Position numbers and translations under genes: made by a program
Shown here: positions 1-13,747 of the stretch, piece by piece
Numbering within the stretch: the first letter of the stretch is position 1
How the letters are laid out: each line of letters starts with the position of its first letter
Assembly: GCF_037975245.1 (NCBI RefSeq)
Contig: NC_092575.1
Span: 19,239,841 to 19,303,840 of the forward strand
Reading direction: 5' to 3'
Source of the DNA: Apostichopus japonicus
Lineage: Eukaryota; Echinodermata; Holothuroidea; Aspidochirotida; Stichopodidae
DNA: 64,000 bases
Notes under the pieces: generated by a model
What the model was told of the DNA's origin: nothing
The model's input: only the letters and a program-made list of their open reading frames with translations
Databases searched by the model: none

Positions 1-549
1 CAACAAAATTGTTACTATATATAACGTACTGTTTTCAATGTATTTGAAAAATCAATTGATACATGTAGGCGTGTATGGGTGTGTGTTTGTGGGGTTTTTT
101 TTGGGGGGGGGGGGGCAATACGGGCTAAATTTCCTAGAATATATGAATACTTGGTTCCGTCTTTTAAGCGGGGATCGCCTCCGTCCACCAGCTTTCCCTC
201 CTTATACCTATCCTCATCCAACATAATTTTCAACCCAGCCATAAAAATAAGCAAATATAGTATATATACATAATTAATATTTGATGTCTAAGGTACCCCC
301 CTGTCCTTTCACATTTTCCCCTACTTTATGAAAATGATGAATCCTCATCTGGTCTTGCGCACAGCATGCAGAGTTTCAGAGGAAATGATTTATTTTTGCT
401 GTCGTTTGAATCTGGCGCCATCTCTTTTGGCCGATTTTGTCAGTAAATGCCGAGTTGCGAATTGGTCACTTGAATTCCACTAAAAGTTCCGACTGAGTAG
501 AAATTTTCATTTTTTTTTTCTCAAACAAAGCTTTACTAAATCAGTTAAG
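1..549 (+). other. 5' flank and probable 5' UTR of DRG1
   Basis: No coding sequence is supported here. The stretch directly precedes the DRG1 start codon and should hold its promoter and 5' UTR, but I see no clear TATA box. A T8-G13 homopolymer junction lies at 95-115; the short open frames across it are low-complexity noise. Confidence 0.4.
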
Positions 550-3500
550 ATGGGAATCCTTGAAAAAATTGAAGAAATAGAATCCGAGGTAAGTGGGATA
601 GTAACTTTGGAATGTCTTCGTGTTCTTTTGTTCCGGAATCTGCTCAAGTAACTGTATAATTCAGGTTCACATGTCTGCTCATGTTACGTCAAAGAGATAG
701 GCTAGCGATGTGTATCTGACAAACAGTGTAACATTTAACACTAGGCGCAGGCATAAACTCACTGCCCAGTGTAACACACTTAACTTTAAGTTAACATCTC
801 CACTGCCACTCCGAACAATCAAAGCTGTGACGTTCTCAGTTGAAGTTTTTATGAACTAATATATTAAACAATGATTTCCCCACAGTATATTACTCAGTTT
901 TATTCACTTTGCCTACCATATGGCCAAACATTTTATATTTTATCTGAGGGAGTGTACATATGAACTTTGATTCTCATGGGTATGCCAGCATGCTAATATC
1001 GTTTGCATTGGTCTTTAGAGATAAGTTCACAGATATGATATGTTAATGTCCCATCACTGTCAATCCACAAGTCCCAAGAACAGATGCAGTGAGAAAAGTG
1101 CTGGGCGGTATTTCTATAATTACTCCAATTTTCAGTTCCTCATTCAACTCATCAATGAAGGTATAAGCTGTAGGCATAGCCTAGGCTTATAAGTTACATT
1201 GCAAGTTACAAGATACTGTAAGTAATGTAAACTAGTATTACAGAGTAGGGAATAATTTAGCATTCAAATTTTGTGGAGCAGTTGTGAAGGATATCTCTTA
1301 TAAAATGCATGCATTGCTTCCTGTGTGAAAACTGCTAGGCTATACATATTGCTTGTATTACAATTAGACCATTTTGCAACATGATATTGGATAAATTATG
1401 CCCTGTAGAGCCCGTACCAGAATGCAAACCTCTCTCATCAAGTTACTGCAAATGACATTGCGCCAACCAATGCTTGAAAAATGTAATTCATGATCAGTGG
1501 TTTTCTATTCCAATGGTAAAAGATATATATATATACAAAGCCAAAACAAACCACCCAAATAAAGCAATATATTTTACAAATTTAATAATATTTTGAAAAA
1601 GTGTATTCTTGATATATGTTGATGCCATCAATCTTGACTAATCAAACCCCTGTTGCAAGGTTTTCTAAGTGGGCTCTCACAGCCAAACTCAAATTTGTTT
1701 GATCAAATGACAGCTCAATGATCAGTGATGCCACATATCTGTAGTCATGAATGCTATTTGTTCAATGATATTTTGTATTTTATAAAAATTTATATTAACA
1801 TTACACTTGAGCTAATTAACATAATTTCATTGCTTTCAGATGGCTCGCACACAAAAGAACAAGGCAACATCAGCTCATCTTGGTCTCCTGAAAGCTCGAC
1901 TGGCCAAGTTGAAGAGGGAGTTAATCACACCCAAGGGTGGAGGAGGTGGCACAGGAGAAGGTAAGCTCCATACCGTCTATCAACTGTACATTGCATTGCT
2001 ATGACAAAGTAATTCACTAACTCATATTGAGTGCACAGGAATGCTCCAAGAAAGTTACTGTATTCATTCCAGTGGTTGGTAACCCTCCTCCCCACTCCAT
2101 CCCTCATCAATTCACCACATTACACTATCAATTTATACTCTACCATTGGTTAGTCATGTAGTCCATTATGATTTAGAGAGCTTATCCCAAGTATTACTAT
2201 GTATGTCTTGTCCAACCCTGCTCACCCCACCAAAGTTTGCGTATTTTTTAAAGTTAGCTTTGCCAATGGTTTATAATGAGAATTTGCATTTATTATAACT
2301 TCTTAATCTTTCAGGCTTTGATGTTGCTAAAACTGGTGATGCCAGAGTTGGCTTTGTTGGTAAGTCACAGAATATTGATTGCGATTTTCTTGCCTTTGTC
2401 TATTTTGATCAGATTGCAAATTTGTGTAAGGCATGGTGTTAGGCAGTACAGCATGTATAAAGACTCTGGATGTTAAACAATAAAGTACTTCTAAAGATAG
2501 GGAAAGTTGTATATAATATTTAGTTCATTTCTCTTGATGAAATTATTGTCAATAGGTACTATCAATAAGATGACAGTTTTTATCAGTAATGAGAATATGC
2601 TAAATGAGTTGTTTCTCTGCATATCATTAGCTGCTATGCATATCATTAGCTGCTATGATTTAAAAAGCCAAGGTTGATATTTAAACCTGTCTAGTAGTAA
2701 TCTTGAAAAGATGTAATAATGTTATTGTAATTTAGTGTACAATATCTGGCATAGAAAAGAGAGAAAAAGTTTATTACTTCATATGTTATTTTGATACTTG
2801 ATTTGTCTGTACAGGGTTTCCTTCTGTGGGTAAATCTACTCTGTTGAGCAACCTAGCGGGAGTTTACTCTGAAGTAGCTGCATACGAATTCACTACACTG
2901 ACAACAGTACCAGGTGTTATTCGATATAAAGGAGCCAAAATTCAGGTGTGGAAATCAGTCGGTAGTCCCCTTTGTTTCTTTTCCATTGTCTTCTAATTCA
3001 CATTTTCTTCTTTATTCTTGCCTCTCCTTCTATTTTACTAGATGTTGAACTTTACAAAATCCTTATAAAATACAAAAAGTTATAAAAATCATGATGAGGT
3101 GCATTTCATAAATGTTAACAGAAAACAGTCATGCATCAAGTGAAAGAACTGTGGATGATAAAATGTCAGTAAAGCATTCATTGCAGTTTTTCCTCTTTTC
3201 TGGTCATGACATTTTGATTGTACGTCCCTGAGAAAAATGCTGAGATAATTGGGTGTACTGCAAAGGTTGTAAATTGACAAGTTTGACAATACCATCCCCC
3301 CATATTTTTTTTGCAGCTTCTTGATTTACCAGGTATTATTGAAGGAGCCAAGGATGGTAAAGGAAGAGGTCGCCAGGTCATTGCAGGTAAACTCAACAAC
3401 ATCACTTATGCCCCACATAATAATGGTGACATCAGTGATAGGTGCCTTCCCTGTTGGCTCATTCGAACCATAATTGGGATGTTTATGGATGAATGTCGCC

Positions 3501-6500
3501 TTTTTACGTAGAAAAGGAAGTGCTTAGAATTGCACCAAAAGTGCTTGTTTTTGGCCATGCCATTTTCCACTGTTGAGATAATATTGCTGAATGATGCTAC
3601 AAATGTACCATTAATTTGTCTCGCAAAGATGCCTTCAGAGAGATGAAGATCACATCGTCTGTCATTCACTAAACTACCTGCGTTATTGAAGACGTCCAAG
3701 ATAGCCTTCTCCGTGGTTGGCTTTGAGCATTCAAGGAAAGCCTTGTTCCAGCTGGACTTTTGCATAAATTTATAAACTTAAGTCTTGTTCATGAAATCAT
3801 GGGAGTTTGGAATAGGTCAAGCCAAACTTTTTTTTTAACCTGATGGAATTTTAGCAGGTCAAACAAAGTGCTGCCCAAAGTGTCTTTTGAATTAAGAAAG
3901 TGCCTTCAACCCTTTATGGAAGCACTTAAATGCAACCCAAGTGGTGTAGATCTGTCATATTTTTACTAATATCATTTGCCATTGTGGCCATGCTTTCAGT
4001 ACCAGCAGCTGCCGCTGATAATTTCTGATCATTATAAATGTTCATGAGGGCAACATTTTGAAGGATTTTTTGTTGGTGGTTGTACCTCGGACAACCAGGT
4101 CTTACTCTATAGTTTGACCAAATAGCAAATTTGATTGTCTCAAAACAAGTAGCAAAATAGAAAAGAATGGCTGACATGTAGACTGAAGGAGAAAAATGTC
4201 TAGGATTGGTGAATAGAACAGCAGGTTTGTGCCAGTAAAACCCCTTATTTGGGTGGTTCATAGAGCTGCAACAAGTTTTGCTTTTTATATAGTATCTTTC
4301 AAAGTGACAGAGTATGATACCATATTAATCATTTTAACTACTCGGGGTTAACTAGTGACAGTGGAAGCTGAATTTGGTGTTGGAATTTACTGATAACCAT
4401 TTGCCCTGTTCGTTTGTCCACACTTTGAATCTTTTGATGCTTAAAAGATCGACATTTCCATTCCTTCATAGTCGCAAGAACATGCAGTCTCATCTTTATC
4501 GTCCTGGATTGTTTAAAACCGCTGAAACACAAGAAACTGCTGGAGCGTGAACTGGAGGGCTTTGGCATAAGGTAAGAAGATTTTCGAAATTTCTGGCAGA
4601 ATTCTCGAAATTTCTAGCAGAATTCTGGAGTTATTGAAATTTAGGCCACTGACTGGCTTTTAAAGTGCCAGTGAATTTTGCCAGTTGGTAGTAGAAAAGA
4701 AAGAAACTAGGATTGCACAAAGATTATTAAAGTGATATTAGGAAAGAGAAGAGGGACTTCTGAGTTACTATCAGTCATCAAAAGGCACATACATCAAAAG
4801 TTCCCTTTTTTCCCTTTTTTTTCTCGATAAATTTGTGGTAAAATCATTTTTCTTTTGTTATTCATTTTTCAGATTTGTGTGCTATTTATATTACAACAAG
4901 AATGACTAATTTTCCTTCATAACACAAGTCTTTCGTATTAAAACTTTTACACTTTTTATCTCATAAAACCCTCTTAAGTATTTCCTCGTTCTTGTGCACT
5001 GATTCTACATATATGTGCCAAACATTGACATGCTGTTGAAATCAGATCAGAAATACCATTAAAATGCTCTGCAAAAATGCACCTAGTATTTAATACAGGA
5101 AGGGGCTGGGATTTGATTTATTAACCAAACAAAAACCCAACATTATTTGTACTTGAACTGCATCGACTGTTTCGATGCCAGTCTGTAATTTCTACCTCAA
5201 CCTTTTGGTCAGGTTAAACAAGAAACCGCCGAATATTGCCTTCAAGAGAAAAGACAAGGGCGGCATCAACATGAATCAGACGGTCTCGCAGTCTACGCTG
5301 GATCTGGACTCGGTCAAGGCCATCCTGGCGGAGTACAAGATGCACAACGCCGACATCACATTGAGGGAGGATGCATCACAAGATGACCTCATTGATGTGA
5401 TTGAGGGGAACAGGGTCTATGTTCCCTGCATCTATATACTCAATAAAATAGATCAGATCTCAATAGAAGTGAGTTAACTCTCAGCAAAACGGAGGCAGGG
5501 TGTTTCCATTCATCTTTTACCTTATGGCGTAAAGATACCAACCCCATAATCATCCCCAATCTAGACCACCCCACCCACCCCACCCCACCCCAACCCCAAA
5601 ACCAAGGTAGTGGGTGGCCCATCTCAAAAGAATTAGAATAGGCTTCATAATATGGTAGTCTAGGACATATTTACCATGCAAGTCCTCCCCCCTCTTTCAC
5701 TCTTCACTGACCCAAACGAATGTTTTACTATAAAATTGCCTCTCACAATTGTGTTCAGACAAACCAAAAGGTCCCTTTCCCACTTGCCAATATTCAAGGG
5801 AGAACAAGTGCATCCATCCCTTAGTGGGTTTGTTATTGGCTTGCCACGGTGCCCCTTACCCCAGGAAAACACTTCTTGAAGAAGTAAAAGGACCGTGGGT
5901 GTTGTGAGGTGCTCCCCTTATTTGTATCTTTGATTCATATTTGCAAACCATTCCATTGAGGGCAAAATCCAACGGTGTTTTAGTCTTCCCTGGTGCACTG
6001 CTCGCTCGGCCGCTCGTAATGTTATCTCGATTTGCTTCCTCTCAGGAACTGGAAGTTATTTACAAGATACCTCACTGTGTGCCCATCTCAGCTCATCACA
6101 GATGGAACTTTGACGACTTATTGGAAAAGATGTGGGAGTACCTGAATCTTGTCAGGATGTAAGTAAAAAAAAAAGCTTCCAAAACTACAAGAACAGATTA
6201 TTAATTCTTCTTTTGGGAATCCTTGAACTGCAAAACCAAACAGTTACTCCAATTATGCATAAGTTGTGTGACAACAGATTTATCTACAAGCGACTTTTAA
6301 AAATGTGAGAAGAAATATTTCAAAGGATTTTGAAGATCATTTTCTTCTTTGATGACATTCCAAGACCAGCTTTGAGTTGCATTTCTGGGCCCAGATTTTC
6401 AAAATTTCTTCCACTTGCTAAAAAAAAGAGCTTCTAAAAAAATCTGCTACCTAAAATCAAGTTTCCACTTCCACACATCAATTAAAGTGTCCACTATCAG

Positions 6501-8398
6501 CAAAATGTCTCTGTTTTTGGCTACTGGCGTTTGGAAGAATCTACTGGCATTTTGCCTGTTAAACAGCCTGAATTTTTGAGGCCTGATTTCCTGAAGGGAG
6601 AGAGGATTCATTAGCAAGAGTAAAGCAGCTTACCTACCCAAAAAACCAACTTCGTTTGGATCAAGATGTATAGTTTGGATTTTTTTCAGTTTCTTTGGAT
6701 TTGAAATTATTTGAAGTATTCCCAACAAGTGTCACATAGCCTGCCCTTTACATATCCAGGTTTCATCATGCAATGGTTAAATATATTGCCTGTTGTCATT
6801 CCTAAGAGATTACTTCCTGTGTCATTATCAATTTATCACTGTTACTGATTAGATTTGATACATTTTTTTCCTCTCAGTTATACCAAACCGAAAGGTCAAC
6901 TTCCAGACTATGAAGCTCCTGTAGTACTTAAGAACGGCCAGAGTACGGTGGAAGATTTCTGTATGAATCTACATAAGAGTATACTCAAAGAATTTAAATA
7001 GTAAGTGTTCCAAATACTCCAACTAGAAAGGACCTTGTTGACATTCAAAATGAGAGGGGGTAAGGAGCATTTATTCTGAATGATGGTTTTATTGAGCGTA
7101 GCATGTTTTTGCTAATATGATACATGATACGTTAAGATTAAGATGTGTCAAGTAATGCATTAAATGTATCAAGGTCCAAAGAAGTGCCAGTGATAAAAAA
7201 GCAAATTTTTGCAGTTGCTATATTGTGATAATTTGTATAAGATGAATTATTACATAACTTTGATCATGTGTCGGGCTTACGAACTGTCAGAAATGTGAAA
7301 GTATGTGGAATTGCAAACATGAAAGATTTGGTGATTTTCCGTGAATTTAATTTTGTATCACTTAGAAGCATACTGAGATTGTGCGAAACAATTTAATTGG
7401 ATATAACAAACAATTGGACTTTCAATCTGTGTATAGTGAATTACATATTTTTTAAATGTAATAATGATGTATATCTATTAGAGAAACTCTGTACAGTTTT
7501 AAAGCGAACCAACAGTCTGTTCTTCTGTGATCGCATTTATTCAGCAGGAAACCTCAAACATTCATGTTATTCTTCTTGATTTTCCTTTTGAAATCTCACC
7601 TATCATTAACCCCCCCTCCCCCTTCCTCCCACCCTCCCCCACCACCTATTATACACCCAGATTAAAGTGTTAAGTGGAGATGATATGTGAAGTTACAGCT
7701 ATCAGGTGATGTAACCGTTAAATCTTTTTTCATTATCAGTGCTTTGGTCTGGGGAGCATCTGTGAAACATAATCCTCAAAACGTTGGCAAAGATCACAAG
7801 CTAGACGATGAAGACGTCATTCAGATTGTCAAAAGGTCAGTTTTTTTTTTTTCTTTGTATGTATATATATATATATATATATATAAATGTATGTATAGTA
7901 GTATTAGTAGTTACAATGTTGGTTAAATGTTTTTGTATCTATTCTCAACATTGAGTTTTGTTATACCGTTAACAATGATAACATGGTAAGCTTGACATTA
8001 CAGGTAAATATCATCCGCAGACTGACAATGACAAAAGTGTTTTTTTCCCATCCCATCCTTTTCCCTCACCCCCTTTCTCCCTGTCCACCCTCTCCTCCCC
8101 CACCCTTCTCCATCCCCTCCCAACCCACCTGGAAATACTCATCATCAGAAAGTCAAAATATGCCATTGTATTTACACAGTACACCCTTTTGTCTAGTTTC
8201 ATAAATTTTAACAAAAATGTGATGTACAAAAGGTTATTGGATGGTCCCATACATAAGTCTATCAAGCAATATGTACCCCTAGAATTAAACTTCCTTGTGT
8301 GTCTTAATTGCAATTGATTTGAACCTGTGAAATTCAGAACTCCTTTGTAATTAATTTGTGATGTTTAGTTTATGTTTTATTTGCTTTTCAGGGTTTAA
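550..8398 (+). CDS. DRG1: DRG1, developmentally regulated GTP-binding protein 1 (11 coding exons)
   Basis: Coding exons: 550-588, 1840-1960, 2315-2359, 2815-2945, 3317-3386, 4472-4571, 5213-5468, 6046-6158, 6878-7000, 7740-7835, 8392-8398. Every intron is GT-AG and the phases join to one 1101-nt frame (366 residues), almost the length of vertebrate DRG1 (367 from memory). Seen in the product: basic N-terminal region with [11 protein letters not shown]1/P-loop GFPSVGKST (about 69-77), G3 DLPG (115-118), G4 NKID (246-249), G5 SAHH (269-272), and a C-terminal TGS domain from about 292. The family is a cytosolic, ribosome-associated OBG-class GTPase stabilised by DFRP1/ZC3H15 in animals; that role is family knowledge. 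The start ATG encodes [10 protein letters not shown], matching the usual short first exon before MARTQKNK. The last exon adds only the end of one codon, a Val and TAA, so the protein ends KRV rather than the usual KK. Identification is very secure; the 7-nt coding part of the last exon is the least certain junction. Confidence 0.97.
2619..2656. repeat. 19-bp tandem duplication in DRG1 intron 3
   Basis: Two perfect adjacent copies of a 19-bp unit starting GCATATCATTAG, at 2619-2637 and 2638-2656. This is a recent slippage-type duplication with no evident function. Confidence 0.85.
3406..4261 (-). other. Two unrecognised minus-strand open frames in DRG1 intron 5
   Basis: The long fifth intron (3387-4471) has an ATG-started 119-codon frame at 3406-3765 and a 111-codon frame at 3926-4261, both on the minus strand. 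The second ends in a Ser/Ala/Met-rich tail ([17 protein letters not shown]). Their amino-acid composition looks more protein-like than the average shadow frame. I recognise neither, see no splice signals linking them and see no conserved motif. They could be pieces of a decayed transposon protein, part of an unannotated nested gene, or chance. Confidence 0.2.
5564..5600. repeat. CCCCA-type simple repeat in DRG1 intron 7
   Basis: Runs of CCACC/CCCCA just downstream of the exon 7 donor, low-complexity polypyrimidine-rich sequence. Confidence 0.8.
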
Positions 8399-8832
8399 TG
8401 GAGATCCTGTTTGCTCAAAACCCAAACCAGACTTGCAGTTGGAGTGTGGCATGATTGGTTAGTTAAAGTTATAGGCCTTGAGAAGCACTCCATATTTTGG
8501 AACATGGACGGGAAATAAGAGGATGCCTGGGTTTACTGCCCCCATGACAAGCTGATAGATATTATAAAGAAAGGATTGCTTCTCTATAAAGAAGGCATGG
8601 CAGACTCTTGAAATCATGCATAATTGCAATTTGCATAAATTAATGCACTATATGAACTTTTGGGGGAGAAAGGATGTGTATCAAGATTTGAATTTTCCTT
8701 GAATGAGATTCTGTGATCTGATTTGTTTAACAGGGAATGTTAAACACACATCCCAATGGATTCTATGAGGCATTACTCCCTATTTACTGACATTTTTAAT
8801 TTGTAAATTCCTTGTAATGATTCAGTTCACAA

Positions 8833-8838
8833 ATTAAA
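8833..8838 (+). terminator. Possible DRG1 poly(A) signal ATTAAA
   Basis: ATTAAA, the commonest variant of the animal polyadenylation hexamer, about 435 nt after the DRG1 stop codon. I saw no canonical AATAAA nearer the stop. The assignment is inference. Confidence 0.25.
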
Positions 8839-9059
8839 GACACCTTTGTCATCTAAATAGGTTAATTACAGTAATGAAAATATGCTTCAACAAATCAAAC
8901 ATTTCATGCAACAGAGGAGTTATTTTTAAAGGAAATGCATAAATGAGGAGCCTTTGCTTCAAGCCAATTTATTTCATACCTTATCTTGCTATCCTGTGAT
9001 TACACCGTTTTTATCCTTGCTTTATTTGCTCCTCGATATTCATATATTCGTCTGCAAAA

Positions 9060-9865
9060 GCACCTGATTATCACAGTTAGGCTTAATTGTAGTAATGCAT
9101 ATTCATGAACAAAAGAATACACTACTTTCTCAAATATCCTACAGAGAGGAGAATCTTTCCTATGGAAGTATGGATTTTGCCAAGTGAGTTGGAAAAATTG
9201 GATGAGCAAAAGCCACTTATTGTCACAGTTAGCCTTAAGTGTAAGGATGTATTCGATAAATAGTGCATATCCATGAGGAAAAGAACACACTACCTTCTCA
9301 AATATCCTACAAAAAGGAGAACCTTTTCTACTGATATTTCCTAATGATGGTGTGTATCATTGGATTAGGGAAAGCCACTTATTGTCACAGTTAGCCTTAA
9401 GTGTAAGGATGTATCTGATAAATAGTGCATATCCATGAGGAACACAATTTTCAAATATCCTATAAAAAGAAAAATAATTCCTATGGATATTTCCTGATGA
9501 TGGTGTGTATCATTGGATGAGCAAAAGCCACTTATTGTCACAATGTGCCTTAAGTGTAAGGATGTATCCCATAAATAGTGCATATCCATGAGGAAAAGAA
9601 TTTTCAAATATATTCCTATAAAAAGAATAATAATTCCTATAGATATTTCCTAATGATGGTGTGTATCATTGGATGAGCAACAGCCACTTATTGTCAAAGT
9701 GTGCCTTAAGTGTGAGGATGTATCCCATAAATAGTGCATATCCATGAGGAACAAAATTTTCAATTATATTCTCTATAAAAAGAATAAAAATTTCTATGGA
9801 TATTTCCTGATGATGGTGTGTTTAATTGGATGAGAAAAAGCAACTTCTGATCAAATTAGGCTTAA
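9060..9865. repeat. Degenerate ~157-bp tandem array downstream of DRG1
   Basis: A unit containing AGCCACTTATTGTCACAG, CCTTAAGTGTAAGGATGTAT, AGTGCATATCCATGAGGA and CAAATATCCTA recurs five to six times. The CCACTTATTG anchor (diverged in the last copy) falls near 9213, 9375, 9528, 9684 and 9841, giving periods of about 153-162 bp. The open frames over it (for example 9365-9607 minus) follow the repeat and are not genes. The outer copies are the most diverged. Confidence 0.85.
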
Positions 9866-12220
9866 TTGTTAGTGTATATCCAGAAATCTGGAATTGACAA
9901 TGTATAATGTATCCTATGGATATTTACAAGTGGGGGTAGTGGATACAATTATCAGCTTTTGACACCGAGTTTGACAAATGTCTTGATACTCTCGGATACT
10001 TTAAGCCCCACCAACGTTAGATTCACTGGTATAATTTTCACGCAATGCAGGTTAATATAGTTGGAAATTATGAAGACATTCAAAATGTTTTTGGCATGTG
10101 GCTTCGTGTTTCTGATATGAAAATATGTCTGCATATTGTAGAATCCAATGTACTCATAATGACTAATTAACAGTGGCATAGCTATGGGGATAGGGCTAGG
10201 CTCTCCCAAATATCTGTCTGGCCATCCGAACTCCCCTCCCCCACCCCCACTCCCCCAAAAAACGAGTTTTGCTTTTGGAAAATAGGGTCAAGAAATACTC
10301 TGCCTGCTCCCCTTTGAAAATCATTGCCCCCACCCCTAATAAATGAAGTCTTACTGACACCCCTGCTCATTGGTACAGATCAAGGTGTGTATTGGCTAGG
10401 GTGTCTCTTGTAACTTTAAAATATGTCTGAAATGGCTGAACTTCCTATTTGTTATATTGATCCAACAAGGTACAATGTCTGGTTTTTTATGCTGTTTTGT
10501 ATATGTGTCTTAAACATACAAGCTGGTTACATATTTATTAGGAATTATCATTAAATAATATATAACTTAGGAGCATCGAATGGCCAGTAGACAGATATAA
10601 ACTAAATAAAGTATACAAGATAAAGCTACATACCTTAACAGTAAAGATGGTTCTAGCATTGTGTTAATTCTCTTTATTTGAATGAATTTAATATCTTGTT
10701 GCATATGACAATAATAAAATCCACTGAGACTAAGTAACCAAGTTTCTTGTCTGTAGTTCATGTTTTAACTGGCTGGAATTGTGTACAAAACTTATGTAAT
10801 GGTCATATGTAAACTAGTCTTTCTGTGATGGTGGCAGGGCCAGAGAGGGATGTGCTGCCGTATGAAGTTTTTTGAAAAATCTCAAAAGTGCCCCTTTCAT
10901 GAATTAGAAGTAACTAAGTTTTGGATAATGGAAAGTACCCTTTTCAACTTTTTAATAAAAGAAGTGTTGTTTTGGTGAGAAAAAAAAATTAGAAAAAAAG
11001 TGTAATGAAAATGTGCCCTTTCTTGTTCCACAGACCTATATAGCTCTTTGTCCTGACCTAGTGATTCAATATTCTGTGATTTATTGGGGAGGGATTTTCC
11101 AACCATTTACTATAGCAAATCCTGTAGAGAAAAAAAGGCCATCTGAATCAGGAGAAAGATTACCATACCTGGTCGAGAAGTTGCGGAAACCGGTGCGAGG
11201 CAACGCAAGGTTTTGATGGAGACGATTTCACCGTGGTCGCAAAATATTCCAGTTCCGCCCGAGGCGCCGCCAAATTTGTCGCTTTTCCCAAGGTCGCAGC
11301 TCTGGCGGTTGGAACACTGAGCCACTGTAGCTATTTAAACACCTTTCATCACCTGTAATGGATAGACCTATCATTACGTTAATTTGTTCCTATAACTAAG
11401 AGGAAGTTGGGATTGCTCATCTTTAACGAGTGGGATCGTGAGGGGGGGGGGGAGGGGGGTGGGTAAGGTGTGGAGAAGGCAAATGGAAGTAAAATGTGCA
11501 TCAAAACTACAGTATGAAATTTCCCCCGGAATTAAATCACGGCGGTATTGAAAGAACTTAACATGCATAAGATGTGTGACCTGATTCGTTCACTTTGGCT
11601 TCGGCCTTGAGTACGTCTCTGTATGCTGCCGTGTTGGGCGAATCTAACCGTAATAGTAATTACCGACTTTGCGATCCACGTTATAGTCATTGCTAACTCT
11701 GCAATCCGCGGACCCCCCCCCCCCCCCACGGTTTGCAAGGCTGGCAAGACCGCCTCCGTAGCTTGTCCCGTTCGGGAAACCAAAATCTGCAGTCACTTCA
11801 TGGGCGTCGATTTGGTGAGGGGTGATGGACATGCTCCCCAGCCCCCTTCACTTTTCATTTTTGTTACTTTGGAGCCTCCTCAATGGGCTGTCACTAAAGA
11901 ACTTCTATCCTTTCTTTTGGTCGCTTGCGTATTTTATCAATAGCCTGCATTCCCACACAGACAATTAAACATCAAATGAAAATTTGTTGTGTTTGGGAAT
12001 TGTCATAATACCTCATTTATTCTCTTCTTATTTTTCTTCTCGAGCATACGATAGAATGTTAAAATTTCAAAATGAAAAGTCATAATTTCAACAAACTATT
12101 CTAAATATCAAGGAAAGCCAATATTTTTCATAAAATACATAAGAAGTCGACTCGAAGATCGAAATGTAACATTTTATTAATTAAGGAACAAGTCCATATT
12201 TTGATATAAAACGTTATGAT
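9866..12220. other. Intergenic DNA without a recognised gene
   Basis: No convincing exon was seen. The sequence includes C-rich stretches near 10220-10340, a G-run near 11442-11460 and a C-run near 11706-11719. Short open frames here lack recognisable motifs. Confidence 0.5.
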
Positions 12221-12330
12221 TTCGAGAGTTGCGGAGGGAGCCGCGAGAGTTGCAGAGGGAGCCGAGAGTTGCGGAGGGAGCCGAGAGTTGCGGAGGGAGC
12301 CGAGAGTTACGGGGGAGCCGAGAGTTGCCC
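12221..12330. repeat. 19-bp minisatellite (GAGAGTTGCGGAGGGAGCC)
   Basis: About five to six consecutive copies of a 19-bp purine-rich unit, with small variants (one copy reads TTGCAGAGG, another TTACGGGGG). The minus and plus open frames through it are repeat artefacts. Confidence 0.85.
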
Positions 12331-13747
12331 CCTCCCCATCACCCGACATTTCTGGAAATGTAATAACAACCATTGGTATAACAGACATTGGTGTGACCCA
12401 TGGTGGTTAAGATACCCCACACAAGCGGTCTGGGGAGACTGGGGGCCTTTGCCCTGAACAAAAATACGACATCAAATGGTGATCTACACGCAAAGTTAAA
12501 TTCTCTTGAGTTTCTGCGTGAGGTTGAAAAGAGGGAGCGTACACCCAGAGGAGACGACTGAATGTAAGAAAAAAACCGACTGAAATGTTTTTCCCGACGG
12601 AAGATGTGAGTTGGTGACATTGTCCGCTCACCTCCCCTCCCCCTTTGCGCACGCCACAAAACCTGCACTGATATAGTTATATCGCTTAGATATCCCTTTA
12701 CCTGAGACACAATAATTAACGTACTTTTCAACAGCCTTTCCCTAATCGTTCCCATTTCATACCCAGTAACGGGCTTGAAGTAACAAATGTGTGGCGATCG
12801 CACCTAGCACGCAGTTGCACTCATCTAATTCTAAAGTTTGGAAGAACTGTCAAGGAGTTGCAAGCCTGCACACCCGGATGATTGTTATCAGTTACGTAAT
12901 ATACCGGCACAGTGTAATATTTTAGCATTTCCGTGAGCATGCCTATGGTAACGATTTTTCTGCCATTTGTCAACATGTCGCTGTAATAACAACACACTCG
13001 AAAAATTTGCCTTGTCAGAATGACCTGTTTGAAGGTAGAGTTAGAATGTACTAATTTCGGATATTGACTGAACTGCAACTCTTTCCAAATTCGCAGTATT
13101 TCACAAGCAACCTAACGTTGTATTGAAGGTTAGTAACATTAATTTGTTCATAGTTGTCAGCACCTGCAGTTGTACCGCGAAAGCTTAGTAATATGAATTA
13201 GCAAATAGGCTGCATAATGTAATGACAATAACACTTACTAACAGTTAGTAATCCTAGATAGGGCTGACAAGTACTGTAACTACAGTAAGACCCATTAACC
13301 TCTTGTAGCCTATTGCTGATAGTACTACAGTAATACTAACTTTAAAACTATGCAGGGATTTGTGGGGAGGTCTTATGTACAGCTATTTCATAAGGAATTC
13401 AAACTTAAGGCCTGGCTAATCCTTTTCAGTTGCACACTTTTGATTGTATGCAGGTTCTTAATTTCAGTCTTAATTCAATCATGGACTGGCTGCTTGTTCA
13501 GTTGTTCTTTTCTAGGGCCGAGGCAATTTTAATTGTTTCCTTTGATGCTAACAAAATGTTCCTAATTAAATTTGATTTATTTATTTCAACTTTCAAGGGT
13601 AAAACTCATTTAGCAATACAAAGACAAAATGCTAATCTTACATGAGGTCCTCAAACAATTTTTACAATTAAAGAAATTCTTGAAATTTCCAATAAGTTCA
13701 GAACAACTGCTATTGCATCACCTCACATCAAAAACTTTAATATAAGT
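12331..13747. other. Intergenic DNA without a recognised gene
   Basis: A 154-codon minus frame covers 12339-12803, but it shows no domain, and codon use and composition give no support. Otherwise I see only AT-rich sequence. Confidence 0.45.

Noticed and set aside
12339-12803. 154-codon minus-strand frame
   Set aside because: No recognisable motif, partly overlaps a 19-bp minisatellite margin, and composition is not convincing.
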